Assembly: GCA_002840125.1 (NCBI GenBank)
Contig: PGZF01000005.1
Coordinates: 496,001-560,000 of the forward strand
Source: Gammaproteobacteria bacterium HGW-Gammaproteobacteria-15
GTDB taxonomy: Bacteria; Pseudomonadota; Gammaproteobacteria; Enterobacterales; Alteromonadaceae
Length of the DNA stretch: 64,000 bases
Reading direction: 5' to 3'
Both the position numbers and the translations under genes were made by a program. Each line of letters begins with the position of its first letter. Positions within the stretch are counted from its first letter, which is position 1. Under the pieces are notes generated by a model. It saw only the letters and a list, made by a program, of their open reading frames with translations. It searched no databases and had not been told where the DNA came from. Shown here in pieces: positions 45,651-54,772 of the stretch.

Positions 45651-46879
45651 TGAAAAGAGTCGTTGTTACCGGTATGTCTGTCGTTACCGCTTTGGGTGAT
45701 AACTGGCCCCAATTTAAACAGGCACTGCAACTGGGCCGAAACGCTGTTTGCACCATGCCCGACTGGGACAGGTTCAGCAGTATGACAACCCGGCTGGCTG
45801 CACCGGTGCCGGATTTTGTCCGGCCAGCACATTATCCGAGAAAACTGGTGCGATCTATGGGTCGGGTATCATTAATGGCCACCCGCGCCACCGAACTGGC
45901 GCTCAGTGATGCAGGCCTGCTGCAACACCCGGCACTAAGCGATGGCCGTTGTGGTATTGCTTATGGATCTTCTACCGGCAGTACAGAGCCGGTACTGGCG
46001 TTTGGCCGCATGATGTCTACCGGCGATATGACCGGCGTCACCGCCACCAGCTATATTCAAATGATGGCGCATACCACTGCCGTCAATGTCGGCGTATTCT
46101 TTGGCATTAAGGGCCGGGTGTATACCACCAGCTCGGCCTGTACCTCTGGATCGCAAGGTATTGGTTATGCCTATGAAGCAATAAAATACGGCAAGCAGCT
46201 GCTGATGGTCGCCGGTGGTGCTGAAGAACTGTGTGCAACCGAAGCTGCCGTATTTGATACCCTGTACGCCACCAGCACCAAAAACAACACACCGCAGTTA
46301 ACACCCCGGCCGTTCGACAAAGCCCGCGATGGCCTGGTTATTGGCGAAGGTGCCGGTACACTGATCCTGGAAGAGTTGGAGCATGCCCTGGCACGCGGTG
46401 CGACAATTTACGCCGAGGTGGTTGGCTTTGGTTCCAACTCTGACGGCGTGCACGTTACCCAGCCAACAGACACCACTATGGAAACCGCTATGCGGCTGGC
46501 TCTGGCCGATGCTGAACTGGACGCGGATTACATAGGCTATGTTAATGCGCATGGCACTGCCACCGACAGAGGTGATATAGCCGAAAGCCACGCCACAGCA
46601 AGGGTATTTGGCCAGCAACAAGTGATTAGCTCGTTAAAAAGTTATCTTGGCCACACGCTTGGCGCCTGTGGCGCAATAGAAAGCTGGGCCAGCATTATGA
46701 TGCTACGCGACAACTGGTATGCACCAACGCTGAACCTGACCGAAGTAGATCCAGCCTGCGCTGAGCTGGATTATATAACCGCCACTGGCCGCACGCTGGA
46801 TACCGACTATGTAATGAGTAACAATTTTGCCTTTGGTGGCATTAATACCTCACTGATTTTTAAACGCTGGCACAGCTGA
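45650..46879 (+). CDS. Beta-ketoacyl-ACP synthase (ApeR-like)
   Basis: 409 aa full condensing enzyme: C164 (SSACTSGSQG), H301 (NAHGTATDRGD), H335 (YLGHTLGACGA). The ATG at 45650 on the reductase stop is chosen; the longer open frame back to 45461 lies inside fabG and has no family homology. In related clusters this enzyme starts the chain on the aryl unit. It is the last gene of the cluster, with no clear terminator after it. Confidence 0.92.
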   Translation: MKRVVVTGMSVVTALGDNWPQFKQALQLGRNAVCTMPDWDRFSSMTTRLAAPVPDFVRPAHYPRKLVRSMGRVSLMATRATELALSDAGLLQHPALSDGRCGIAYGSSTGSTEPVLAFGRMMSTGDMTGVTATSYIQMMAHTTAVNVGVFFGIKGRVYTTSSACTSGSQGIGYAYEAIKYGKQLLMVAGGAEELCATEAAVFDTLYATSTKNNTPQLTPRPFDKARDGLVIGEGAGTLILEELEHALARGATIYAEVVGFGSNSDGVHVTQPTDTTMETAMRLALADAELDADYIGYVNAHGTATDRGDIAESHATARVFGQQQVISSLKSYLGHTLGACGAIESWASIMMLRDNWYAPTLNLTEVDPACAELDYITATGRTLDTDYVMSNNFAFGGINTSLIFKRWHS

Positions 46880-46945
46880 CAGCAGCCTGCCGCGATATGT
46901 CGGTGTAAGTTTTGCGATGGAAATTCAGACAATACGGAGCTTTAG

Positions 46946-47377
46946 ATGAATAAAAAAATAATGTTAGTTGCACTGTCAGCGGCACTGATTTGCGGTACCG
47001 CTGAAGCCAGAAACGATGTATTAAGCCTGCCACTGGATAAAATTATCGGTACCGACAAAGCTAATCAGGCACTGCATAATGTGCCGGTGTACTTTGCTGG
47101 CCAAAGCCATCCGGCCATTAGCAGTAATTGGGGCGAAATCAGCACCAGCCGTAAAACCAATGCATTTGGCAAATCAGACGAAGAAGCGTGCCAGTGGGTA
47201 TTGTTGTCTGCACTGAAAGTATTGCAGGAAGCCGCCCAGCAACGGGGTTATGATGCTGTCGTCAATATCCGCTCTAACTATCAGAATAAAGAATTCAGCA
47301 GCGCCACTGAGTTCCAATGCGGAGCCGGTGCCATTATGGCCGGTGTCGCATTAAAAGGCGATTTGGTTAAGTTTTGA
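46946..47377 (+). CDS. Small secreted protein, YbjQ-like
   Basis: 143 aa with signal peptide (MLVALSAALICGTAEA). The C-terminal half (ACQWVLLSALKVLQEAAQQRGYDAVVNIRSNY and ECGAGAIMAGVALKG-like ending) resembles YbjQ/excinuclease-subunit-named small proteins that are in fact of unknown function. Probably periplasmic. CGGAG lies upstream of the ATG, and a strong terminator follows the stop, so it forms a single-gene unit. Confidence 0.75.
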   Translation: MNKKIMLVALSAALICGTAEARNDVLSLPLDKIIGTDKANQALHNVPVYFAGQSHPAISSNWGEISTSRKTNAFGKSDEEACQWVLLSALKVLQEAAQQRGYDAVVNIRSNYQNKEFSSATEFQCGAGAIMAGVALKGDLVKF

Positions 47378-47381
47378 TATT

Positions 47382-47406
47382 AAGGCGCCGAAATGGCGCC
47401 TTTTTT
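47382..47406 (+). terminator. Rho-independent terminator
   Basis: AAGGCGCC-GAAAT-GGCGCCTT stem followed by a run of T (47401-47406), starting 5 nt after the stop of the secreted-protein gene. A textbook terminator. Confidence 0.9.
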
Positions 47407-47747
47407 GACACAACTTTGCCAAGCCATTGGTCAAAGTTCGGCATTTCTGAAATCCAACGACTCAACGTCTTCGATTGGCAGGGCATGGAGGCTCGAGCGG
47501 GCATATCGTTTAAGTTTGTCTGATTTAGCATGCTCAGCCAGCGTTGATAGTAGTAGGCGATATCTAGCATTGCGACTCTTCGCAATTGATTTGCAGAACC
47601 AGGACAAGGCGTCTATTTCGTGCGCATCATCAGTATCTCGACCCAGCCAGATACGTGTACCCACCATATCTAACGAAGTGGTATCAGATAGACCCGCCGT
47701 GTACAGATTTCTACTCGAATCCTAAGTATGTAGCAATACGCGGTAAA
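47407..47747. other. Unexplained stretch with a possible 78-codon minus-strand ORF
   Basis: About 340 bp between the terminator and the START-domain gene. A minus-strand frame (47431-47667, ATG) gives 78 aa, moderately basic, with a helical middle (NARYRLLLSTLAEHAKSDK). A plus-strand frame of 110 codons (47393-47725) overlaps it. Codons such as AGA, CGA, ATA and CTA are more frequent than in the neighbours. I recognise no family. It may be a gene remnant or a small real gene. Confidence 0.35.
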
Positions 47748-48404
47748 CTAATGTTTGTTTATCACAGAAGGCAATGCTGGCTCCTGCAGATCCGGATAAT
47801 GCCATTGATACTGTGGCAGTGTTGCTGCTAAGCGGCTAAAAGTAGTAAACATCGATTTTAGCGCCACTTTATCGCCGATAAAGTGCGGCAATTTACCGCC
47901 GGCATCAGCTTGGCCCCGATATTGGATCCGTAATAAACCATCCGGCAACGGCGTCAAGGTCCACAGCCCCTTTACACTTTGCATCCGTACATACCCTTTG
48001 ACCGAGGGATAACGTCCACCAAGGTCGCTCACCTGCATGGTAAGCACGCCGCTGCCTGCATCTTGCTGCCAGACCGACTGCGTCACCATATCGCGTTTTG
48101 ATACCGGCCAGATGGCAGTGAAGTAAGTATGTACTATATGAGTGTTCCTATCCGGTTGGCCCAGTAGCTCGGCTTTCTCTGTGTTAGCCGCCCAGCGCTT
48201 GATATTGGCGGTATCTTCCAACAAATGCAAAAATGCTGATACAGATGAACTGACTTCGGTCTCTGCCCGCACTTGTAATAGCTTATCCGCATCGTGACGA
48301 TACTCTACTCGGGTGTTGCCGTCAGCCTTATACAAACGCCATTCAGTGCTATCCGCTGCCACAGTTACACTGCTGAATAGCAGGCAAAATAGTACGCAGC
48401 GCAT
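47748..48404 (-). CDS. START-domain (SRPBCC) lipid-binding-like protein
   Basis: 218 aa with signal peptide MRCVLFCLLFSSVTVAA, thus periplasmic. The START/Bet v 1 type fold is suggested by WRLYKADGNTRVEYRHDA, FLHLLEDTANIKRWAANTEKAELL, PVSKRDMVTQSVW and the C-terminal helix VALKSMFTTFSRLAA. Such domains bind a hydrophobic ligand; the ligand is unknown. The rsuA stop lies 4 bp upstream, so it is probably in the same transcript. Confidence 0.83.
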   Translation of the reverse strand: MRCVLFCLLFSSVTVAADSTEWRLYKADGNTRVEYRHDADKLLQVRAETEVSSSVSAFLHLLEDTANIKRWAANTEKAELLGQPDRNTHIVHTYFTAIWPVSKRDMVTQSVWQQDAGSGVLTMQVSDLGGRYPSVKGYVRMQSVKGLWTLTPLPDGLLRIQYRGQADAGGKLPHFIGDKVALKSMFTTFSRLAATLPQYQWHYPDLQEPALPSVINKH

Positions 48405-48408
48405 AGCT

Positions 48409-49104
48409 TCAGCCTTTTAACAACGCCAGCTCAACTACTGTCAGTTGGCGGTACTCCCCTTCCGCTAAATCGTCCGGCAATTGCAGGCCGCCGATTTTCT
48501 CACGATGCAACCGTTCAACTTTATTACCAATAGCAGCAAACATGCGTTTTACCTGGTGGTAACGGCCTTCGTGAATGGTAAGCAGGGCTTCGGTTTCGCT
48601 GACTATTTCCAGCTGTGCCGGTAAGGTGGCGTTTTTCTCGTTACGCAGCATTACACCCTCGGCAAATTGCGCAATTGCTGCTGTAGGGATTGGGTCGGCA
48701 GTCCAAACGCGGTAAGTTTTCGCCACGTGATGCTTGGGACTGCTGATGCGGTGCGACCACTGGCCATCATCGGTGATTAACACTAAGCCGGTAGTGTCTA
48801 AATCAAGCCGGCCGACGGTGTGCAGCCGCTCAATTAACGGCTCGTCCATTAAAGTAAATACCGTCGGGTGATCCGGGTCTTCAGTAGAACAGATATAGCC
48901 ATCCGGCTTGTGCAGCATAAAGTAGCGCAGGCCTATCAGCTGCAGTGGCTCGCCATCAAGGCACACCACGTCACTGTCTTTTACCTGCAGCGCGGCTTGC
49001 TTTACCAGTTCGCCGTTCATTGTTACTAATTTTTGCCGGATCACTTTACCGGCCTGACTGCGGGTTAAGCCGGTGCAGTCACATATATATTTATCTAAAC
49101 GCAT
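48409..49104 (-). CDS. rsuA: 16S rRNA pseudouridine(516) synthase
   Basis: 231 aa RsuA-family enzyme. N-terminal S4 domain MRLDKYICDCTGLTRSQAGKVIRQ; catalytic Asp in GRLDLDTTGLVLITDDG; C-terminal motif GRYHQVKRMFAAIGNKVERLHR. It converts U516 of 16S rRNA to pseudouridine. Length matches E. coli RsuA. It precedes the START-domain gene with a 4 bp gap. Confidence 0.93.
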   Translation of the reverse strand: MRLDKYICDCTGLTRSQAGKVIRQKLVTMNGELVKQAALQVKDSDVVCLDGEPLQLIGLRYFMLHKPDGYICSTEDPDHPTVFTLMDEPLIERLHTVGRLDLDTTGLVLITDDGQWSHRISSPKHHVAKTYRVWTADPIPTAAIAQFAEGVMLRNEKNATLPAQLEIVSETEALLTIHEGRYHQVKRMFAAIGNKVERLHREKIGGLQLPDDLAEGEYRQLTVVELALLKG

Positions 49105-49149
49105 AATTCACCCATATTAATTACGTTTAGTGTAACGAATTTTCTAAAG

Positions 49150-49911
49150 TTAGTCGTTAACTGCCGACACGATAAAGTTAGGGTTACGCAGGTTTTCACG
49201 TTGATACACTTTTTCGCTGATACCGTCGAAGCTGACAGTGGCGCCGGCTTCCAGCGCAATAATATGGCCTGCGCCGGTGTCCCACTGCATGGTTGGGCCA
49301 AAGCGCGGATACACATCGGCGCTGCCTTCGGCCACTAAACAGAACTTTAATGAGCTGCCCACCGGCACCATTTTATGCTGTGAAAATTGTGCCAGATAGC
49401 CGGCTAAATCCGGGCTGGGGTGGCTGCGGCTACCGACTACGCGCACATTGTCGCCGGGCTTGGCAACCTGAATTGCGCGGGTCTTGCCGGCGGCTTTAAC
49501 AAAGGCGCCTTCACCTTTAGCGGCGTAGTAGGTTTTCGCCAGCACGGGGGCATGAATAACTCCCAGCACCGGCTCGCCATTATCAATCAGGGCGATATTG
49601 ACGGTAAATTCGCCGTTGCGCTTAATAAACTCTTTGGTGCCATCCAATGGGTCAACCAGCCAGTAACGCTGCCACTGCTGACGAATATCCCAGCTGATAT
49701 CAGCCGCTTCTTCTGACAAAATCGGTAGCTCTGGTGTCAGTGCCGTTAACGCTTTTACAATCAGTTGATGAGCGACTAAATCGGCGGCTGTCAGCGGTGA
49801 GTCATCCGCTTTACCGGTAATATTAAACGTGGCGTTGTCTTGCTGATAAACCGCCAGGATCGCCTGACCGGCTTGTTCTGCAATATCGATAATGGCTGGC
49901 AAATAATTCAT
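49150..49911 (-). CDS. cysQ: 3'(2'),5'-bisphosphate nucleotidase
   Basis: Removes PAP, the by-product of PAPS reduction, and so protects the sulfate pathway. Inositol-monophosphatase fold with metal ligands in LSEEAADISW and WLVDPLDGTKEFIKRNGEFTVNIAL, and WDTGAGHIIALEAGA near the C-terminus. Length 253 aa is normal. It sits next to the cys operon, separated by copy 2 of the dispersed element. Confidence 0.94.
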   Translation of the reverse strand: MNYLPAIIDIAEQAGQAILAVYQQDNATFNITGKADDSPLTAADLVAHQLIVKALTALTPELPILSEEAADISWDIRQQWQRYWLVDPLDGTKEFIKRNGEFTVNIALIDNGEPVLGVIHAPVLAKTYYAAKGEGAFVKAAGKTRAIQVAKPGDNVRVVGSRSHPSPDLAGYLAQFSQHKMVPVGSSLKFCLVAEGSADVYPRFGPTMQWDTGAGHIIALEAGATVSFDGISEKVYQRENLRNPNFIVSAVND

Positions 49912-49956
49912 ATAAGTGTCCTTTTTATCCGGCGTTACACCAGAATATGCAGCGCA

Positions 49957-50051
49957 GACAGGTAACAGCTAAACGGGGCGTCTCCAGCAGGGATGCTGGA
50001 GAGGAGTTTACATGGATGTATTTACAACGTCCCCGTGTGCTGTTGGCTGTC
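49957..50051. repeat. Dispersed structured element, copy 2
   Basis: Outer arms GACAGGTAACAGC (49957-49969) and GCTGTTGGCTGTC (50039-50051) pair over 13 positions with one mismatch and one G:T. The inner stem is ACGGGG/CCCCGT (49973-49978 with 50031-50036). The 9 bp hairpin is at 49981-50002, and the core TACATGGATGTATTTACA has C-G changed to T-A compared with copy 1. It fills the cysQ-cysC gap. Confidence 0.75.
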
Positions 50052-50062
50052 GAAGCTCTCTC

Positions 50063-50662
50063 CTAGCTAATAATCTGCTTTTGCTTTAACAATCCCAGCA
50101 ACTGTTGCACGCTATCTTCCAGCGATGTTACTGAGGTGTCCAACACCAAATCGGCAGCTTGCGGCGCCTCGTATGGGTCAGAAATACCGGTAAATTGGCT
50201 GATTTGCCCGGCGCGGGCTTTTTTGTACAGACCTTTTACATCGCGCTGCTCACACACTTCCAGTGGCGTGGCGATATGCACTTCAATAAATTTTCCCGGC
50301 GGAATAAGGCTTTTTACCAGCTCGCGCTGACTACGGTACGGCGAAATAAAGGCGCTTAATACCAGCAAACCGGCATCAACCATTAAGCCGGCCACCGCGC
50401 CAACACGGCGTAGGTTTTCGGTTCTGTCCTCGGCGCTAAAGCCTAAATCGGCACATAAGCCGTGACGCACATTGTCACCATCCAGCAAATAGGTATGTTT
50501 ACCCTGCGCTGCCAAAGCCTGCTCCAGTGCATTGGCCACACTGGATTTGCCCGAGCCGGATAAACCGGTAAACCAAATCACCGCACTTTGATGGCCAAAT
50601 AAAGCCTGGCGCTGGGCGGCGTTAACATCATGCTGTTGCCATTTAATATCGTTATGTGTCAT
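50063..50662 (-). CDS. cysC: Adenylylsulfate kinase
   Basis: Phosphorylates APS to PAPS in sulfate assimilation. P-loop GLSGSGKSS (near 33-41), then [23 protein letters not shown] and the [13 protein letters not shown] segment. Length 199 aa is normal. It lies 13 bp after the SLC13 permease gene, in the order cysG-upstream... cysD-cysN-permease-cysC. Confidence 0.96.
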   Translation of the reverse strand: MTHNDIKWQQHDVNAAQRQALFGHQSAVIWFTGLSGSGKSSVANALEQALAAQGKHTYLLDGDNVRHGLCADLGFSAEDRTENLRRVGAVAGLMVDAGLLVLSAFISPYRSQRELVKSLIPPGKFIEVHIATPLEVCEQRDVKGLYKKARAGQISQFTGISDPYEAPQAADLVLDTSVTSLEDSVQQLLGLLKQKQIIS

Positions 50663-50675
50663 TGCTCATCATCAC

Positions 50676-52397
50676 TTAAAACGGATAAATCAGCGGTAAA
50701 AATATCAACACTACCGCACTGTATACCCAGGCCATCGGTACGCCGAGGCGAATATAATCACGCAACTGGTAATTGCCGGCCGAATACACCATCAGATTGG
50801 TTTGATAGCCAAACGGCGAAATAAAACTGGCTGAAGCACCAAAAGCTACTGCCATAAAGAACGGCACCGGGTCCACACCCAGGTTTTGCGCTATTGCATA
50901 GGCAATAGGAAACGTCAGCGCGGCCGCCGCATTATTGGTAACCAGCTCGGTAAACAACCAGGTGGCAACAAATACTGCGATCAGCGCACCATAAGCGCCG
51001 CTGCCATCTACCAGCGTAATCAAACCAGCGGCAACCTGGCCGGCCACCCCGGTTTTGATCATCAGCTGCGCCAGGCCAATAGCCGAACCCACAATTAACC
51101 ACAGCTCCAGCGGAAAACGGTTTTTAATTTCATTTACCGTTACCGCGCCCCCGGCAACATAGGCCAGCAGCAGTACCGGCAGGCTTTTTATCAGCGGCAC
51201 TATATCGAAAATAGACAACGCCAGCGCGGCGACAAAACCGAGCAATACCCAATGGCTGCGTTTTTTTGATAACGGCGTAGAAATGGCTAAACCATTAACG
51301 TAAATAAACTCCTGGCTAAGCTGATGCTGGCCGGGAAAATGCTTACCCACCGATAAAATTAATACGTCACCGGCATGCAGCACCAGATCGCCTAAGCCGC
51401 CCTGCAGACGCTCATGGCCACGGCGCACAGCAATAACCACCGCATCGTACTCATGGCGAAAACGAATTTGTTTTAAACTTTTGCCCACTAAACGTGAGCT
51501 GTAGCTAAGCACGGCTTCAAGCAATTCGCCCTGCTGCTGGTCCTGACGCAGCAGTTCTAAACCGGGAAATTGTTGTAAACGCGATACCGCGTCCAGATCG
51601 CCGACAAAGCGCAGCTCGTCTCCGGCTTCAATAACTGTTTCCGGCGTTACCGGGCAAATACGCTGCGGGCCGCGCTGAATTTCTGCCAAAAACAGTGCCT
51701 GTAGTTCGCGCAGCTGGTTTTGCTCTACACTTTTGCCAATCAGCTGGCTGTCACTACGCACATGGGCAGTAAGATAATACGGCGTGGCCTGGCTGGCGTT
51801 TTTGCTGTTATCGGGCAGCCAATGGCTGCCGATCACCAGTACAACAGTACCGGCGGCCAACACCAGGACACCGAGCAGGGTAAAGTCAAAAAAGCCCAGC
51901 GCCGGTTCACCGCTTTGCTCAACAAAACCATTAACGATAAGGTTGGTTGAGGTGCCAATTAAAGTCAGCATACCACCGAGAATCGCGCTGTACGACAACG
52001 GTAATAGCAGCTTGGACGCGGCAAAATGATTATGATGCCGAAGCGACGACATTAACGTTGATACCACGGCAGTGTTGTTAATAAAAGCCGACATCAACGC
52101 GCTGGATAAACTTAAGCGGGCAATAACACTGCTTAAACGCTTGCCAGAAAAACCCCGGCTTAGCCAGCTAACCAGTTGCGATTTTTCAATACCAATTGAC
52201 ACTAATAGCAGCAATAACAGCGTAATAAGCGACGGATTGGCGAAATTTTGTAACGCGCTTTCCAGCGGCAACCAGCCAAGCAAATAACTCAGCAGCAGTG
52301 CGCCGCCAAACCACTGCGCCGGCGAACGTTTGCTGAGTATCAGCCCCGCTACCAACGCCAGTAGCAGGGCAATTACACCATACTGCTGATACGGCAT
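50676..52397 (-). CDS. SLC13-family permease with TrkA-C domains, probable sulfate transporter
   Basis: 573 aa transporter: about five helices, then two soluble TrkA-C (RCK_C) domains (about 200-385; QLIGKSVEQNQLRELQALFLAEIQRG and RLVGKSLKQIRFRHEYDAVVIAVRRG), then more helices with NNAAAALTFPIAYA. The SLC13/DASS sodium-sulfate type is inferred from this layout and from its place between cysN and cysC. It overlaps the cysN stop by one base. Confidence 0.88.
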   Translation of the reverse strand: MPYQQYGVIALLLALVAGLILSKRSPAQWFGGALLLSYLLGWLPLESALQNFANPSLITLLLLLLVSIGIEKSQLVSWLSRGFSGKRLSSVIARLSLSSALMSAFINNTAVVSTLMSSLRHHNHFAASKLLLPLSYSAILGGMLTLIGTSTNLIVNGFVEQSGEPALGFFDFTLLGVLVLAAGTVVLVIGSHWLPDNSKNASQATPYYLTAHVRSDSQLIGKSVEQNQLRELQALFLAEIQRGPQRICPVTPETVIEAGDELRFVGDLDAVSRLQQFPGLELLRQDQQQGELLEAVLSYSSRLVGKSLKQIRFRHEYDAVVIAVRRGHERLQGGLGDLVLHAGDVLILSVGKHFPGQHQLSQEFIYVNGLAISTPLSKKRSHWVLLGFVAALALSIFDIVPLIKSLPVLLLAYVAGGAVTVNEIKNRFPLELWLIVGSAIGLAQLMIKTGVAGQVAAGLITLVDGSGAYGALIAVFVATWLFTELVTNNAAAALTFPIAYAIAQNLGVDPVPFFMAVAFGASASFISPFGYQTNLMVYSAGNYQLRDYIRLGVPMAWVYSAVVLIFLPLIYPF

Positions 52398-53851
52398 TAT
52401 GGCTCTTCCTTGTCCAACCCGGCCTTAAATAACTCGCGCACGTCCTGCGCGCCCCAGTGTGGGAAATGCTTGCGGATCAGCGCATTCAGTTCCAGCTCAA
52501 AGGCACTGATATTGGTACTGGCGGCTTTTTCTTCTGCCAGTACGTTCTGAATTAACCCTGCTGCTACAGTAGCATTGGTTAAGCGGTCAATCAGAATAAA
52601 GTTACCGGTGCCGGGCTGGGTTCTGAACGTATCCAGTGGCAGGGTTTCGGTTAACTCCAGCTCTACCAGCGCGATATCGTTTATCGCAACCTGCTCTGCC
52701 GTTTCCTGCGCCAGCGTATTGATATTTACCTTATGGTTCAGCCGATTAATGCTAACACTGCTTTTACGCGTGGCCAGTTTTAAATCGTACAAACGGCCGG
52801 TTTGCAGCGGCTGCTCGTTAAACCACACCACATAGGCCAGGGCCCGGTTGCTCAGGTTAACGCTATCGTCTGACGGCACCAGCCAATCGCCACGGCTGAT
52901 ATCAATTTCGTCGCTCAGTGTCAGCGTAATCGCCTCGCCAGCGCTGGCGGAGGGTTGTTCACCGGCAAAGCTGACAATTTGCTTAATAGTGCTTTTTTTG
53001 CCCGACGGATATGCCGTAACAGCCTGGCCTACAGCTAAACGTCCGCTGACCAAAGTGCCGGCAAAACCGCGAAAATCCAGATCCGGCCGGTTAACATACT
53101 GCACCGGGAACCGGGTAGCGGCACCACCGCGTTGCGGTATTGGCAGAGTTTCCAGCAGGGGTAATAAGGCTGTACCGGTGTACCACGGCATATTGGCCGA
53201 CAGCGCTAAAATGTTCTCGCCTTTTAGCGCACTTATTGGCACCACATCTACCGTTGGCACCTGTAATTGCGCCATCAGTGCCTGTACGTCCTGTACTATA
53301 GCGTTATAAATATGTTCGCTATAACCGACGATATCCATTTTATTAACAGCAACAATTAAATGCTTAATACCCAGCAAAGCACAGATAAAGCTGTGGCGCC
53401 GGGTTTGCGTTTGCACGCCGTAACGCGCGTCGATCAGCAAAATGGCGACATCAGAGGTTGACGCACCGGTGGCCATATTGCGGGTGTATTGCTCGTGGCC
53501 GGGCGTGTCCGCCAGAATAAACTTGCGCTCGGTAGTGGAGAAATAGCGGTACGCCACGTCAATGGTAATGCCCTGCTCGCGTTCAGCCTGTAAGCCGTCA
53601 ACCAGCATTGCCAGCTCAAGCTCACCGTCGCTGTTGCGGCCTTTATGATCGCGTTTTAACGCATCCAGCTGATCATCGTACAGTTGCTGGCTGTCGTGCA
53701 GCAGGCGGCCGATTAAGGTGCTTTTGCCATCATCAACACTGCCGCAGGTCAGTACCCGCAGCAGGCCTTTGTCCTGATGCTGCTGTAAATAGCCGCGAAT
53801 ACCCAGGCTGTTTAATTGCTCGTTTAACGAGGTAACCAGAGATGATGACAT
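52397..53851 (-). CDS. cysN: Sulfate adenylyltransferase subunit 1 (GTPase)
   Basis: GTPase that drives APS formation with CysD. GTP motifs: GSVDDGKSTLIGRLL (G1), DTPGHEQYTRNM (G3), NKMD (G4). An EF-Tu-like domain II and a C-terminal barrel follow. The 484 aa lack a fused CysC kinase domain, consistent with the separate cysC. One-base overlaps join it to cysD and the permease gene. Confidence 0.96.
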   Translation of the reverse strand: MSSSLVTSLNEQLNSLGIRGYLQQHQDKGLLRVLTCGSVDDGKSTLIGRLLHDSQQLYDDQLDALKRDHKGRNSDGELELAMLVDGLQAEREQGITIDVAYRYFSTTERKFILADTPGHEQYTRNMATGASTSDVAILLIDARYGVQTQTRRHSFICALLGIKHLIVAVNKMDIVGYSEHIYNAIVQDVQALMAQLQVPTVDVVPISALKGENILALSANMPWYTGTALLPLLETLPIPQRGGAATRFPVQYVNRPDLDFRGFAGTLVSGRLAVGQAVTAYPSGKKSTIKQIVSFAGEQPSASAGEAITLTLSDEIDISRGDWLVPSDDSVNLSNRALAYVVWFNEQPLQTGRLYDLKLATRKSSVSINRLNHKVNINTLAQETAEQVAINDIALVELELTETLPLDTFRTQPGTGNFILIDRLTNATVAAGLIQNVLAEEKAASTNISAFELELNALIRKHFPHWGAQDVRELFKAGLDKEEP

Positions 53852-54762
53852 TAGAAATAGCCCTCGCGTTTTTTCAGTTCCATACCCGACTGATCCTGAT
53901 CAATCACCCGGCCCTGGCGCTCCGATGTGCGGGCGCGCAGCATCTCTTCCACTATGCCTTCAAGCGTATCAGCAGTAGATTCAATAGCACCGGTCAGCGG
54001 ATAACAGCCCAGGGTTCTGAAGCGTACCGATTTTAACTGCGGTGTTTCACCCGGCTCTAACGGCATACGTTCGTCGTCTACCATAATCAGGGTGCCGTTG
54101 CGCTCAACAACCGGCCGCGGCTTAGCTAAATACAGTGGTACTATGTCGATGTTTTCCTGCAGGATATACAGCCAGATATCCAGCTCTGTCCAGTTTGACA
54201 GCGGAAACACGCGGATACTTTCGCCTTCGTTAATGGCACCGTTGTAAATATTCCACAGCTCTGGCCGCTGATTTTTCGGGTCCCAGCGGTGGTGCTTATC
54301 GCGAAACGAATACACCCGCTCTTTAGCGCGGGATTTTTCCTCATCGCGCCGCGCACCACCAAAGGCCGCGTCAAAGCCGTAGGTATTCAGCGCCTGTTTT
54401 AAGCCCTGAGTTTTCATAACGTCGGTGTGTTTGGCACTGCCATGAATAAAGGGGTTAATATTCATCGCTAAGCCTTCCGGGTTTTTATGCACCAGCAGCT
54501 CAAAGTTGTACTGTTTGGCTAAGCGATCGCGAAACTCGATCATTTCGCGGAATTTCCAGTTGGTATCAACGTGCAACAACGGAAACGGGATTTTACCCGG
54601 TGCAAAGGCTTTGCGGGCTAAATGCAGTAATACTGATGAGTCTTTACCAATTGAATACAGCATTACCGGCTTTTTAAACTCGGCGGCCACTTCACGGAAA
54701 ATATGGATACTTTCCGCTTCCAGCTGCTGTAGATGTGACAAAGTGCCTGCTACGTCAGACAT
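53851..54762 (-). CDS. cysD: Sulfate adenylyltransferase subunit 2
   Basis: Forms APS from ATP and sulfate with CysN. ATP pyrophosphatase-type P-loop [13 protein letters not shown] (near 40), then [20 protein letters not shown] and the [14 protein letters not shown] segment. 303 aa from the ATG at 54762, which has AGGA upstream; the frame extends to 54828 but homology does not. It follows cysG by 10 bp. Confidence 0.96.
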   Translation of the reverse strand: MSDVAGTLSHLQQLEAESIHIFREVAAEFKKPVMLYSIGKDSSVLLHLARKAFAPGKIPFPLLHVDTNWKFREMIEFRDRLAKQYNFELLVHKNPEGLAMNINPFIHGSAKHTDVMKTQGLKQALNTYGFDAAFGGARRDEEKSRAKERVYSFRDKHHRWDPKNQRPELWNIYNGAINEGESIRVFPLSNWTELDIWLYILQENIDIVPLYLAKPRPVVERNGTLIMVDDERMPLEPGETPQLKSVRFRTLGCYPLTGAIESTADTLEGIVEEMLRARTSERQGRVIDQDQSGMELKKREGYF

Positions 54763-54772
54763 GTTATGATCC

